From the NCBI RefSeq assembly GCF_006351005.1, contig NZ_VENP01000006.1, positions 1-64,000 on the forward strand: a stretch of DNA of 64,000 bases, written 5' to 3'. The position numbers and the translations under genes are program-made. The stretch comes from Miniimonas arenae (GTDB lineage: Bacteria; Actinomycetota; Actinomycetes; Actinomycetales; Beutenbergiaceae). The notes beneath the pieces are model-generated. The model was not told the origin of the DNA and ran no database searches. It saw only the letters and a list, made by a program, of their open reading frames with translations. Position 1 is the first letter of the stretch, and each line of letters starts with the position of its first letter. Of the stretch, positions 47,182-55,637 are shown piece by piece.

Positions 47182-48492
47182 ATGACCGCGACCGACTCCG
47201 CACCCGCGCTCGTCACCGAGCGCAGCATCGACCCGCTCGGCTTCGAGGTGCCCTCGACCGTGCCCACGCACTGGTACAACCTGGCGGCCGACCTGCCGCA
47301 GCCGTGCCCGCCCGCGCTGCACCCGGGCACCCGCGAGCCGCTCGGCCCGGAGGACCTCGCGCCGCTGTTCCCGATGGCGCTCATCGCGCAAGAGGTGTCC
47401 ACCGAGCGGTACGTCGAGATCCCGCAGACCGTGCGCGAGATCTACTCGCTCTGGCGGCCCGCCCCGCTGATCCGCGCGCACCGCCTCGAGCGCGCGCTCG
47501 GCACGCCCGCGCGGATCTACTACAAGTACGAGGGCGTCAGCCCGGCAGGCTCGCACAAGCCGAACACCGCGATCGCGCAGGCCTACTACAACAAGCTCGA
47601 GGGCGTCACGCGGCTGACGACCGAGACGGGCGCGGGCCAGTGGGGCGCTTCCCTGTCGCTCGCGGGCGCGCTGCTCGGCCTCACGGTCGAGGTCTGGCAG
47701 GTCCGCGCGTCCTACGACGCCAAGCCCTACCGCCGGTTCCAGATGGAGGCGTACGGCGGCGTGTGCCACTCCTCGCCGTCGGAGCTGACCGAGGCCGGCC
47801 GCGCGATCCTCGCCGCGACGCCCGACACCACCGGCTCGCTCGGCATGGCGATCAGCGAGGCGGTCGAGGTCGCCGCTGAGGACCCGGAGGCCCACTACTC
47901 CCTCGGCAGCGTGCTCAACCACGTGCTCCTGCACCAGACGGTGATCGGGCAGGAGGCGCTGGAGCAGCTCGGTGACGTCGTCCCGGACGTCATCTTCGGC
48001 TGCGCGGGCGGCGGGTCGAACCTCGCCGGCCTCACGTTCCCGTTCCTGGGCCGCAACCTGCGCGAGGGCACCACCACGCGCCTGGTGGCGTGCGAGCCGG
48101 CCGCGTGCCCGTCACTCACGCAGGGTGAGTACCGCTACGACCACGGCGACGTCGCGGGCCTCACGCCACTGCTCAAGATGCACACCCTCGGCGCCGACTT
48201 CGTGCCGCCGCCCATCCACGCCGGCGGCCTGCGCTACCACGGCATGGCGCCGATGGTGTCCCACGCGGTGAACCTCGGGCTCATGGAGGCCGTGGCGATC
48301 GACCAGGACACCGCGTTCCGCGCGGGGGTGGAGTTCGCACGCGCCGAGGGCATCATCCCCGCGCCCGAGTCCACCCACGCCGTGGCCGCCGCGATCGCGC
48401 ACGCTCGCGCGGCGACCACCGACGAGGTGGTGCTCATCGGGCTGTCCGGGAACGGCGTGCTGGACCTGCCGTCCTACGGCGCCTACGTCTGA
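47182..48492 (+). CDS. Tryptophan synthase beta chain, TrpB2 type
   Basis: The 436-residue PLP enzyme has the long N-terminus of TrpB2 ([12 protein letters not shown]...LHPGTREP). The PLP-binding Lys is in [14 protein letters not shown]. Further blocks are TETGAGQWG, the phosphate loop [11 protein letters not shown], and [22 protein letters not shown]. It condenses indole or a related donor with serine or O-phosphoserine, and usually acts without TrpA. No other trp genes lie nearby, which fits the standalone role of TrpB2 as an indole-salvage enzyme. It converges on the antiporter gene with an 18-bp gap. Confidence 0.93.
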   Translation: MTATDSAPALVTERSIDPLGFEVPSTVPTHWYNLAADLPQPCPPALHPGTREPLGPEDLAPLFPMALIAQEVSTERYVEIPQTVREIYSLWRPAPLIRAHRLERALGTPARIYYKYEGVSPAGSHKPNTAIAQAYYNKLEGVTRLTTETGAGQWGASLSLAGALLGLTVEVWQVRASYDAKPYRRFQMEAYGGVCHSSPSELTEAGRAILAATPDTTGSLGMAISEAVEVAAEDPEAHYSLGSVLNHVLLHQTVIGQEALEQLGDVVPDVIFGCAGGGSNLAGLTFPFLGRNLREGTTTRLVACEPAACPSLTQGEYRYDHGDVAGLTPLLKMHTLGADFVPPPIHAGGLRYHGMAPMVSHAVNLGLMEAVAIDQDTAFRAGVEFARAEGIIPAPESTHAVAAAIAHARAATTDEVVLIGLSGNGVLDLPSYGAYV

Positions 48493-48510
48493 GTCGCGCC
48501 GCTGACGGCG

Positions 48511-49716
48511 CTACGCCGCAGGCGTCGCCACCTGAGCGGTCGCGTCCGTGCCCGGATCCTCGGCACGGGCGCGACCGCGCAGCGCGAGCAGCGGCAGCAC
48601 GAGCACGCTGAGCAGTCCGCCGGCGACCATCGCGGCCGCCACCTCGGGCGGGAGCGCCTTCGCCGCCACACCCTGCTCGGTGATCACCACGACGAGCGGC
48701 AGCGCGGCCGCCGAGAGCAGGGCGAGCGACCTCGCGTCCGGAGGCGAGACCGAGCGGCGGTGGGCCCACCACGTGGGGATGCCACGCACGAGGAGCGCCG
48801 CCACGACGAACCCGGGGATCAGGAGCAGCGACGTGGGGTGCTCGATCATCGAGGCCACGTCCATCTTCATCCCCGACGTCACGAAGAAGATCGGGATGAA
48901 CACGCCGAACCCCACGGCCGTGAGCTTGCGGTCCAGCATGAGCTGGTCGTCCTCGGCCATGTCGAGCGCGGTCGCGGTGCGCACCACGAGGCCGGCGGCG
49001 AAGGCACCCATCAGCGCGTCGATGCCCAGGTCGTCGGCCAGCAGCACGAAGAACGCGACCGCGAGCACGGCGACGCGCACCGGGAGCTGGGACGTGCTGT
49101 GCATACCCTGCGTCACCGAGCGCCGCAGCCACGGCACGCGCAGGTGGTTGGCCGCCCAGAGGCCGGTCACCACCACGACGGCGAAGATCGCCAGCTCGGC
49201 CAGGACCGCCACCGGGTTTCGTCCGCTGAGCAGGAGCGCGACGAGCACGATGGGTCCGAACTCCCCGATCGTCCCGACGGCGAGCGTCCGCTCGCCCAGG
49301 GGCGTGCCGACCACCCTCTCCTCGCGCAGGATCGGCAGCAGCGTGCCCAGCGCGGTCGTCGTGAGGGCGATCGCCACGAAGCGGGCGGCGTCGCCCCCAC
49401 CCGCGAGCGCGACGACGACCCCCACGATCGAGGCGAGCGCCACCGAGACGAGCCACGAGCCGCCCGAGCGGCGGAGCGCCTCACCGCGCATCGTGCGCAG
49501 GTTGACCTCGAGACCGGCGAGGAACATGAGGAACGACAGGCCGACGTCGGCCACGCTCTGCACCGAGCCCGTGGCGCTCGACAAGGCGAGCACGGCGGGT
49601 CCGATGACGATCCCGAGCCCGATCTCGAAGACGACCCCGGGCACGACCTTGCGGGTCACGAGCGACAGCAGCGGCGCGGTCACACCGGCGGCGAGGACGA
49701 CGAACAGGGGATCCAC
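48511..49716 (-). CDS. Cation:proton antiporter (CPA2/KefB-NapA type membrane domain)
   Basis: A 401-residue membrane protein with about 12 TM segments: VDPLFVVLAAGVTAPLLSLV, FEIGLGIVIGPAVLAL, VADVGLSFLMFLAGLEVNL, GTIGEFGPIVLVALLLSG, DLGIDALMGAFAAGLVV, VGFGVFIPIFFVTSGMKMDV. The pattern GLSFLMFLAGLE and FFVTSGMK is typical of KefB/NapA exchangers. There is no C-terminal TrkA-N or RCK domain. GTG at 49716 gives a sensible cytoplasmic start; a longer frame adds 22 residues without homology. Ion specificity is unknown. Confidence 0.9.
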   Translation of the reverse strand: MDPLFVVLAAGVTAPLLSLVTRKVVPGVVFEIGLGIVIGPAVLALSSATGSVQSVADVGLSFLMFLAGLEVNLRTMRGEALRRSGGSWLVSVALASIVGVVVALAGGGDAARFVAIALTTTALGTLLPILREERVVGTPLGERTLAVGTIGEFGPIVLVALLLSGRNPVAVLAELAIFAVVVVTGLWAANHLRVPWLRRSVTQGMHSTSQLPVRVAVLAVAFFVLLADDLGIDALMGAFAAGLVVRTATALDMAEDDQLMLDRKLTAVGFGVFIPIFFVTSGMKMDVASMIEHPTSLLLIPGFVVAALLVRGIPTWWAHRRSVSPPDARSLALLSAAALPLVVVITEQGVAAKALPPEVAAAMVAGGLLSVLVLPLLALRGRARAEDPGTDATAQVATPAA

Positions 49717-49782
49717 GGCGTCACGGTAGTGGTCGACGCGGCCGCAGGTGCCGACGTCGGGCGGCGCGCCCGGCGCGCGCAC

Positions 49783-50355
49783 TCAGCCCAGCGTCGCCCT
49801 CACCGCCTCGTCCAGCAGAGCCACGAGGTCGGTGCGGCCCGCACCCGCGAGCGACCACTCCTGGACCGCCGCGAGCAGGCAGCCCGCGTAGGCCCCTGCC
49901 CTGGACCGGGCCACGAGGGGCGTGGCGCCGCCTGCCCGGAGCGCCGGCGTGAGCGCGTCGCGCACGTCGGCAAGGCGGCGCACCGCGGCGAGCCGCAGCT
50001 CCTCGCCCAGCCCCATCGCCTCGCCCTGGGCGAACGCCATCGCGACGTTCTCCGCCGGCAGGCCGGCCGCGAGCTCGCGCAACGCCTCGGCCACGTCCGC
50101 CCCGTCGGCGAGCCGGGCACGCAGGGCCACGACAGCGTCGTCGAACCTCGCCCACAGCAGGTCGCTCTTGGCCTCGACGTAGTTGAAGAAGGTGGACCGG
50201 CTCACGCCGGCTCGGGACGTGATGTCCGCCACGGAGGTCGCGGCGTACCCGCGTTCGAGGAACAGCTCGCAGGCGGCCTCCTCGAGGAGATCGCGGGACG
50301 CCGCGCGCGGCCGTCCCACGCGCCTGCGCTCCGTCCCCTGCGTCACGGCGCCCAT
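49783..50355 (-). CDS. TetR-family transcriptional regulator
   Basis: A 190-residue regulator: RDLLEEAACELFLERGYAATSVADITSRAGVSRSTFFNYVEAKSDLL is a full TetR HTH. The C-terminal domain should bind a ligand. ATG at 50355 fits the short basic N-terminus (TERRRVGRPRAASR). It is divergent from a peptide-type ABC operon across a 52-bp region containing a strong inverted repeat, so it probably represses both itself and the transporter. Confidence 0.93.
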   Translation of the reverse strand: MGAVTQGTERRRVGRPRAASRDLLEEAACELFLERGYAATSVADITSRAGVSRSTFFNYVEAKSDLLWARFDDAVVALRARLADGADVAEALRELAAGLPAENVAMAFAQGEAMGLGEELRLAAVRRLADVRDALTPALRAGGATPLVARSRAGAYAGCLLAAVQEWSLAGAGRTDLVALLDEAVRATLG

Positions 50356-50367
50356 CGTAGGGGTCGT

Positions 50368-50390
50368 ATTGTTGGACGCCGACCAACAAT
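50368..50390. promoter_or_regulatory. TetR operator between tetR and the ABC operon
   Basis: Arms ATTGTTGG (50368-50375) and CCAACAAT (50383-50390) flank a 7-bp centre that is itself nearly symmetrical (aCGcCGa). It lies 13 bp from the tetR start and 18 bp from the binding-protein GTG, so it covers both promoters. Confidence 0.75.
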
Positions 50391-50407
50391 CACGTGAAAG
50401 GCCTCCG

Positions 50408-52072
50408 GTGCGCCGACCCGCCCTCCTCCCCCTGACCGCCACGCTGGCGTCTGCAGCCCTCCTGCTCGCCGCGTGCAGCGGCACCGCCGGCGACGACGCC
50501 TCGGGAGCGCCCGACGCCTCCGGCGACGCCGGCGCCGCCACACCGTCAGCCGGCGGCACGCTCGTGTACGCCTCGGGCGACGCCGAGCCCACGTGCCTCG
50601 ACCCGCACGTCGGCGGCAACTACCCGCAGGCTCTGCTCGCCTCCCAGTTCCTCGAACCGCTCGTCGGCCGCGACGCCGACGGGACGATCACGCCGTGGCT
50701 CGCGACCGAGTGGACCACCTCCGACGACGGCCTGACGTGGGACTTCACGCTCGCCGAGCGCACGTTCACCGACGGCACCGCGTTCGACGCCGAGGCGGTC
50801 AAGGCGAACGTCGAGCACCTCAAGGACCCCGCCACCGGCTCCTCCACCGGCTACCTCGCGCTGGCCAAGGTCGACTCCGTCGAGGTGGTCGACGCCCAGC
50901 ACGCCCGGTTCCACCTCAGCGAGCCGGACGCGGCGCTGCTGGAGTCCCTCTCCCAGCCGTGGACGGCGATGGAGTCACCCACGGGGATCGCGCGCGGCAC
51001 GGACGCCAACTGCCTCGCGCCGGTCGGCACCGGTCCGTTCGTCGTGACCGGTTCGACGCCCCAGCAGCAGGTCGACCTCGTCCGCAACGACGACTACGTC
51101 CGGCCGGACGGGACCGCCGAGCCGGCGCTGCTGGACGGGATCACCTGGCGCTTCCTCCCCGACGCGGCAACCCGGTACGCCGCGCTGATCTCCGGCGAGG
51201 TGCAGGTGATCGACAACCCGCAGCCGGACACGATCGCGGCCGCCGACGCGGACTCCTCGCTCGGCGTCGAGCACATCGACGCGCCGAGGCCGGGCAGCGT
51301 CAACCGGATCGAGCTCAACTCCGGCCAGGCGCCCTTCGACGACCTGGCGGTGCGCGAGGCGTTCATCCGGGCGGCCGACCCCGAGCCCGGCATCGAGACC
51401 CTCTTCGCCGGCGTGACCGAGCGGTCCTTCTCCCCGCTCGCGTCCGTGGAGCCGCTCGCGTACTCCGACCCGGACCTGTTCACCACCGACGTCGAGGCGG
51501 CGAACGCGCTGCTGGACCAGGCGGGCTGGACCACCCGGGACGCCGACGGCGTGCGGACGAAGGACGGCAACCGCCTCACCGTGCGGATGCCCGTGAGCAC
51601 CAACCAGTCTGTCGCGGCCGAGCAGTCGCTGTTCGAGCAGATCCAGGCCAACGTCGCCGGTGTCGGGTTCGAGCTCGTGCTGGAGCCGATGGACCTCGGC
51701 GCCTGGTACACGGCGCTCGGCAACAAGGAGTACGAGGCCGTCTCGGCGCCCTACACGAAGGTCGGCCCGGACGTGCTGCGCATCCTCTACCACTCCGACG
51801 GCACCGTGCCCGCGCCGTCGGGCTACTTCGCCAACCACGCCTTCGTGCGCGACGCCGAGCTGGACGCGTGGCTCGACGAGGCCGCCTCCACCCAGGACGA
51901 CGACCGGCGCGCCGAGCTCGTGCAGCAGGCCCAGCAGCGGGTCCTCGAGGGCTTCTACATCCTCCCGCTGTACGACCAGCAGAACCACTTCCTCGTCCGT
52001 GGCGCCACCGGGGTCGACGTGCTCCACACCGTCTCCACCCCGACGTTCGTGGACGCCTCGCTCACCTCGTGA
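50408..52072 (+). CDS. Solute-binding lipoprotein of a peptide-type ABC transporter
   Basis: A 554-residue SBP family 5 lipoprotein. Signal peptide MRRPALLPLTATLASAALLLAAC with Cys23 as lipid anchor, an Asp/Ala-rich spacer, then GGTLVYASGDAEPTCLDPHVGGNYPQ and WLATEWTTSDDGLTWDFTL. GTG at 50408 is chosen because the signal peptide follows directly and AAAGG lies 7 bp upstream; the open frame runs further but crosses the operator and tetR. The substrate may be a peptide, opine or metal chelate; the sequence does not decide. Confidence 0.92.
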   Translation: MRRPALLPLTATLASAALLLAACSGTAGDDASGAPDASGDAGAATPSAGGTLVYASGDAEPTCLDPHVGGNYPQALLASQFLEPLVGRDADGTITPWLATEWTTSDDGLTWDFTLAERTFTDGTAFDAEAVKANVEHLKDPATGSSTGYLALAKVDSVEVVDAQHARFHLSEPDAALLESLSQPWTAMESPTGIARGTDANCLAPVGTGPFVVTGSTPQQQVDLVRNDDYVRPDGTAEPALLDGITWRFLPDAATRYAALISGEVQVIDNPQPDTIAAADADSSLGVEHIDAPRPGSVNRIELNSGQAPFDDLAVREAFIRAADPEPGIETLFAGVTERSFSPLASVEPLAYSDPDLFTTDVEAANALLDQAGWTTRDADGVRTKDGNRLTVRMPVSTNQSVAAEQSLFEQIQANVAGVGFELVLEPMDLGAWYTALGNKEYEAVSAPYTKVGPDVLRILYHSDGTVPAPSGYFANHAFVRDAELDAWLDEAASTQDDDRRAELVQQAQQRVLEGFYILPLYDQQNHFLVRGATGVDVLHTVSTPTFVDASLTS

Positions 52073-53055
52073 GCGGGTCCGGCGTGCGGGCCGCGGCCGG
52101 CTGGGTGCTGCGCACCCTGGGGCGCGCGCTCACGGTCGTGGTCGTGACGGCGACCGTGGTGTTCCTCGCGCTGCGGCTGGCCGGCGGCGACCCGGTCGAG
52201 GCGGTCCTCGGCGGTCCGGGCTCCCAGGCCGGACCGGAGGCCGTGGCGGCCGCGCGCGCGCAGTACGGCCTCGACCTGCCGCTGTGGCAGCAGTACCTCG
52301 TGCAGCTGCGCAACGTGCTCACGCTCGACCTCGGGGACTCCTACGCGCGACGGGTCCCGGTGAGCGACCTGCTCACCGCGCAGCTGCCGGCCACCGCCGT
52401 GCTCGCCCTGACGTCGCTCGCACTCGCCTGGGTGATCGCGCTCGCGGTAGCCGTGCTGGCGACGACGGCGCGGGGCCGGCTCGGGCGCGCCGCCGCCCGC
52501 GTCCTGCGCGGCGGTGAGCTCGTGGCCAGCGTGCTGCCGCACTTCTGGCTCGGCGCCGTGCTCATCGTGGTCTTCGCGAGCACGCTGCACTGGTTCCCGG
52601 CGACGAGCACGCCGGGCTCCCCCGCCTCGCTCGTGCTGCCGACGGTGACGCTGGCCGTCCCGCTCGCGGGGTTCCTCGGCCAGCTCGTGCGCGACTCCCT
52701 CGAGGAGGCCGAGTCCGCCCCGTTCGCCACCACGGCGCGGGCGCGCGGCGCCTCGCCGACCCGCGTGCTCGGTCGGCACACGCTGCGGCACGCCGTCCTG
52801 CCGGCCGTCTCCCTGTCCGGCTGGGCGTTCGGCTCGCTGCTCTCCGGCGCCGTCGTCGTCGAGGTGCTGTTCGGTCGGCCCGGGCTGGGCCGCCTGCTCG
52901 TGGACGCGACGCTCGTGCGCGACGTGCCCGTGGTGGTCGGCGCCGTCGTGGTCGTCGCGCTCGCCTACGTCGTGCTCACCGTCGTCGTCGAGGCCCTCGA
53001 GCTCGCCCTTGACCCGCGCCGTCGCGCGGGCGACGCGCTCGTGGCCGCCGCATGA
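52069..53055 (+). CDS. ABC transporter permease, DppB-type
   Basis: A 328-residue permease: TM1 LGRALTVVVVTATVVFLALRLAGGDPVEAVLG with the GDP signature, YGLDLPLWQQYLVQLRNVLTLDLGDSY, the EAA loop TTARARGASPTRVLGRHTLRHA, and VVVEVLFGRPGLGRLLVDA. GTG at 52069 overlaps the binding-protein stop. It pairs with the next gene. Confidence 0.93.
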   Translation: MSGSGVRAAAGWVLRTLGRALTVVVVTATVVFLALRLAGGDPVEAVLGGPGSQAGPEAVAAARAQYGLDLPLWQQYLVQLRNVLTLDLGDSYARRVPVSDLLTAQLPATAVLALTSLALAWVIALAVAVLATTARGRLGRAAARVLRGGELVASVLPHFWLGAVLIVVFASTLHWFPATSTPGSPASLVLPTVTLAVPLAGFLGQLVRDSLEEAESAPFATTARARGASPTRVLGRHTLRHAVLPAVSLSGWAFGSLLSGAVVVEVLFGRPGLGRLLVDATLVRDVPVVVGAVVVVALAYVVLTVVVEALELALDPRRRAGDALVAAA

Positions 53056-53864
53056 GGCGCGCGCTGCGCGGCTTCACGCCGGGCGCCTGGGTGGCGCTCG
53101 CCGTCGTCGTCGTCATGCTCGTCATGGTCGTGGCACCGGGGCTGATCGCGCCCGGTGACCCGACGGCGATCGCGCCACGCGAGGCGTTCGAGCCGCCCTC
53201 GCTCGCGCACCCGTTCGGCACCGACGAGTCCGGCCGTGACGTGTGGACGAGGGTGGTGCACGGCGCCGTGTCCTCGCTCGGCGTCGGTCTGCAGGCGACG
53301 GTGATCGGCGTCGCGCTCGCGATGGTGCTGGGGTTCGCGGCCGGGCTCGGGCCGCGGTGGCTCGACGCGGGGATCGCCCGGGTGGTCGAGGTGCTGTACG
53401 CGCTGCCGACCATGGTGCTGGCCCTGCTCCTCGTCACGGTGCGAGGCCCCGGGCTCGCGGCGTCCGTGCTCGCCGTGGGCCTGGCGACTGCGCCCGGGTA
53501 CGCCCGGATCCTGCGCTCGCGGGTGCGCGGCGTCGCGACGTCGGGCTACGTCGCGGCCGCGCGCCTGGATGGACTCGCGCCGGCGCGCGTCCTCACCCGG
53601 CACATCGCGCCCAACGCGCTGTGGCCGCTCGTCGCGGTGCTGACCCTCGGCATCGGCCAGGCCGTGGTGTGGGTCGCGGGCCTGAGCTTCCTCGGCCTCG
53701 GCGCGCTGCCGCCGTCGCCGGAGTGGGGCGCGATGCTCAACGCCGGGCGCGTCTACCTCACGACCGCCTGGTGGCTCACGGTGGGTCCGGGCCTCGCGAT
53801 CACGGTGACCGCCGCGGCGCTGACGGCACTGGGGCGCGCGTTCGGGCGGGTGGGGGTCGCATGA
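53052..53864 (+). CDS. ABC transporter permease, DppC-type
   Basis: The 270-residue protein has N-terminal TM WVALAVVVVMLVMVVAPGLIAPGDP, then HPFGTDESGRDVWTRVVHGAVSSLGVG, the EAA-type loop VAAARLDGLAPARVLTRHIAPNA, and LSFLGLGALPPSPEWGAMLNAG, all DppC hallmarks. ATG overlaps the dppB-like stop. Shorter than the 8991-9935 counterpart, which has an extended N-terminus. Confidence 0.93.
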   Translation: MRRALRGFTPGAWVALAVVVVMLVMVVAPGLIAPGDPTAIAPREAFEPPSLAHPFGTDESGRDVWTRVVHGAVSSLGVGLQATVIGVALAMVLGFAAGLGPRWLDAGIARVVEVLYALPTMVLALLLVTVRGPGLAASVLAVGLATAPGYARILRSRVRGVATSGYVAAARLDGLAPARVLTRHIAPNALWPLVAVLTLGIGQAVVWVAGLSFLGLGALPPSPEWGAMLNAGRVYLTTAWWLTVGPGLAITVTAAALTALGRAFGRVGVA

Positions 53865-55486
53865 GCGGGCGGACAGGTGAGCCGATGCTCACCCCGGCGC
53901 CGGTGCGGGACGCCGAGCCGGTGCTCGCCGTCGCGGACCTGCGGGTCTCCTTCCGCAGCCTCGAGGTGCTGCGCGGCCTGGACCTGCGCGTGCACGCGGG
54001 CGAGTGCCTCGCCGTCGTCGGGCCCTCCGGCGCGGGCAAGTCGGTGCTCGCGCGCTCGCTGCTCGGACTGGCCGGCGAGGGCGGCGCTCCCGCGCGGGTC
54101 GCGGCGGCGACGCTGCGGATCGCGGGCCGGGACCTGCGCGGCGCGCGCGAGCGCGACTGGCGGCGCGTGCGCGGGCGGCACGTCGGGCTCGTCCTGCAGG
54201 ACGCGCTCGGCTCGCTCGACCCGCTGCGCACGGTGCACGCCGAGGTCGCCGAGACCCTGCACACCTCCGGCCGTCCGGCGGCGCGGGGGTCGGCCCCCGT
54301 CGGGGAGCGGGTTCGTGACGCCCTCGCGCGCGCCGGCCTGCCCGAGCCCGACGTCGTGGCGCGCCAGCGCCCGGGCGCGCTCTCGGGCGGCATGCGCCAG
54401 CGCGCGCTCATCGCCTCGGCGATCGTGGCCGAGCCGCCGCTGCTCGTGCTCGACGAGCCGACCACCGCCCTCGACGCGACGGTCGCGGCCGACGTGCTCG
54501 CGCTGCTCGGGCGCCTGCGCGACGCCGGCACCGCGCTGCTGCTGGTCACGCACGACCTCGGCGCCGTCGCCCGGATCGCCGATCGCGTCGTCGTGCTCGC
54601 CGACGGGCGCGCGGTCGAGGAGGGTCCGACGGCGCGGGTGCTCACCGAGCCCCACCACGCCGTCACCCGCGGCCTGCTCGCGGCGCTCCCCCGCGGGCCG
54701 AAGCCGCCCCCGGCGCCCGTGATCGGGACCGACGTGCTCCTGGCCGGGCACGGCCTGCGCCGCACCTACCCGCTGCCGGGACGCGGACCACGCGGGGCGC
54801 GCACCGCCGTCGACGGCGTGGCCGTCACCGTGCGCCGCGGCGAGGCGCTGGGGATCGTGGGCGAGTCGGGCTCGGGCAAGTCGACGCTGACCCGCCTGCT
54901 GCTCGCCGCCGAGCGACCGGACGAGGGCACGGTCGAGCTCGACCGCGCACCCTGGTCGGACCTGCCGGAGGCCCGACGGCGAGCCCGCCGCGCGCGGATC
55001 CGGCTCGTCCCGCAGGACGTGCTCGCGAGCATGGACCCGCGCCGGGACGTGCGCCGGATCCTGCGCGACGCGGGCGCGAGCAACCCGGTCGCGCTGCTCG
55101 CCCGCGTGCACCTGGGACCCGAGGTCGCCGACCGGATGCCGCGGAGCCTGTCGGGCGGCCAGCGGCAGCGGGTCGCGATCGCGCGGGCCCTTGCGGCCGA
55201 CCCGGAGCTGCTCGTGCTGGACGAGCCGGTCTCGGCGCTCGACGTCGCCGTCCAGGCGGGGATCCTCGACCTGCTGCGCGAGGTGCAGGATGCCGGGACC
55301 GCACTGGTCCTCGTGTCGCACGACCTCGCCGTCGTGCGCCGGCTGTGCGACCGCGTGCTCGTGCTGAGCGAGGGTCGCGTCGTGGAGGAGGGCGCCGTGG
55401 AGACGGTCTGGGCGCAGCCGCGGTCGGAGGTCACGCGGGCGCTGCTGGCCGCCGCGTCCCCCGTGGGCGGACGCGGCGGCCGGTAG
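53861..55486 (+). CDS. ABC transporter ATP-binding protein, fused double ATPase
   Basis: A 541-residue protein with two nucleotide-binding domains. First half: Walker A GPSGAGKSVLARS, signature ALSGGMRQRALIAS, Walker B LLVLDEPTTALD. Second half: GESGSGKSTLTRL, SLSGGQRQRVAIAR, LLVLDEPVSALD. Both look functional. ATG at 53861 overlaps the permease stop. It ends the TetR-controlled operon and is followed by a very long hairpin. Confidence 0.93.
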   Translation: MSGRTGEPMLTPAPVRDAEPVLAVADLRVSFRSLEVLRGLDLRVHAGECLAVVGPSGAGKSVLARSLLGLAGEGGAPARVAAATLRIAGRDLRGARERDWRRVRGRHVGLVLQDALGSLDPLRTVHAEVAETLHTSGRPAARGSAPVGERVRDALARAGLPEPDVVARQRPGALSGGMRQRALIASAIVAEPPLLVLDEPTTALDATVAADVLALLGRLRDAGTALLLVTHDLGAVARIADRVVVLADGRAVEEGPTARVLTEPHHAVTRGLLAALPRGPKPPPAPVIGTDVLLAGHGLRRTYPLPGRGPRGARTAVDGVAVTVRRGEALGIVGESGSGKSTLTRLLLAAERPDEGTVELDRAPWSDLPEARRRARRARIRLVPQDVLASMDPRRDVRRILRDAGASNPVALLARVHLGPEVADRMPRSLSGGQRQRVAIARALAADPELLVLDEPVSALDVAVQAGILDLLREVQDAGTALVLVSHDLAVVRRLCDRVLVLSEGRVVEEGAVETVWAQPRSEVTRALLAAASPVGGRGGR

Positions 55487-55543
55487 CCGGGCTGTCGCCG
55501 GCGCGCTCGGCGCGCCCGCTGCGCCCGCCGCGCGCGGCGCCGA

Positions 55544-55604
55544 GAACGGCCCGAGGCGACGAGAACGGTCCGCTGGGGGCCGTCCTCGTCGCCTCGGGCC
55601 GTTC
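55544..55604. terminator. Long bidirectional hairpin between the ABC operon and ptsI
   Basis: A perfect 20-bp inverted repeat (55544-55563 and 55585-55604) encloses a 21-nt loop that can add four more pairs (ACGG/CCGT). It lies 57 bp after the ATPase stop and 33 bp before the ptsI stop. No T tract. The element gagaacgg also repeats directly at 55542 and 55561. Confidence 0.75.
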
Positions 55605-55637
55605 CTGCGGCGCGGACGAGCGGGCGGGCTGCTCGAC

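Noticed and set aside
49717-49782. Longer start for the antiporter
   Set aside because: The added 22 residues are polar, lack homology, and the TM pattern begins at VDPLFVV.
50183-50407. N-terminal extension of the second binding protein
   Set aside because: It would cross the TetR operator and the tetR gene; the lipoprotein signal peptide begins at 50408.
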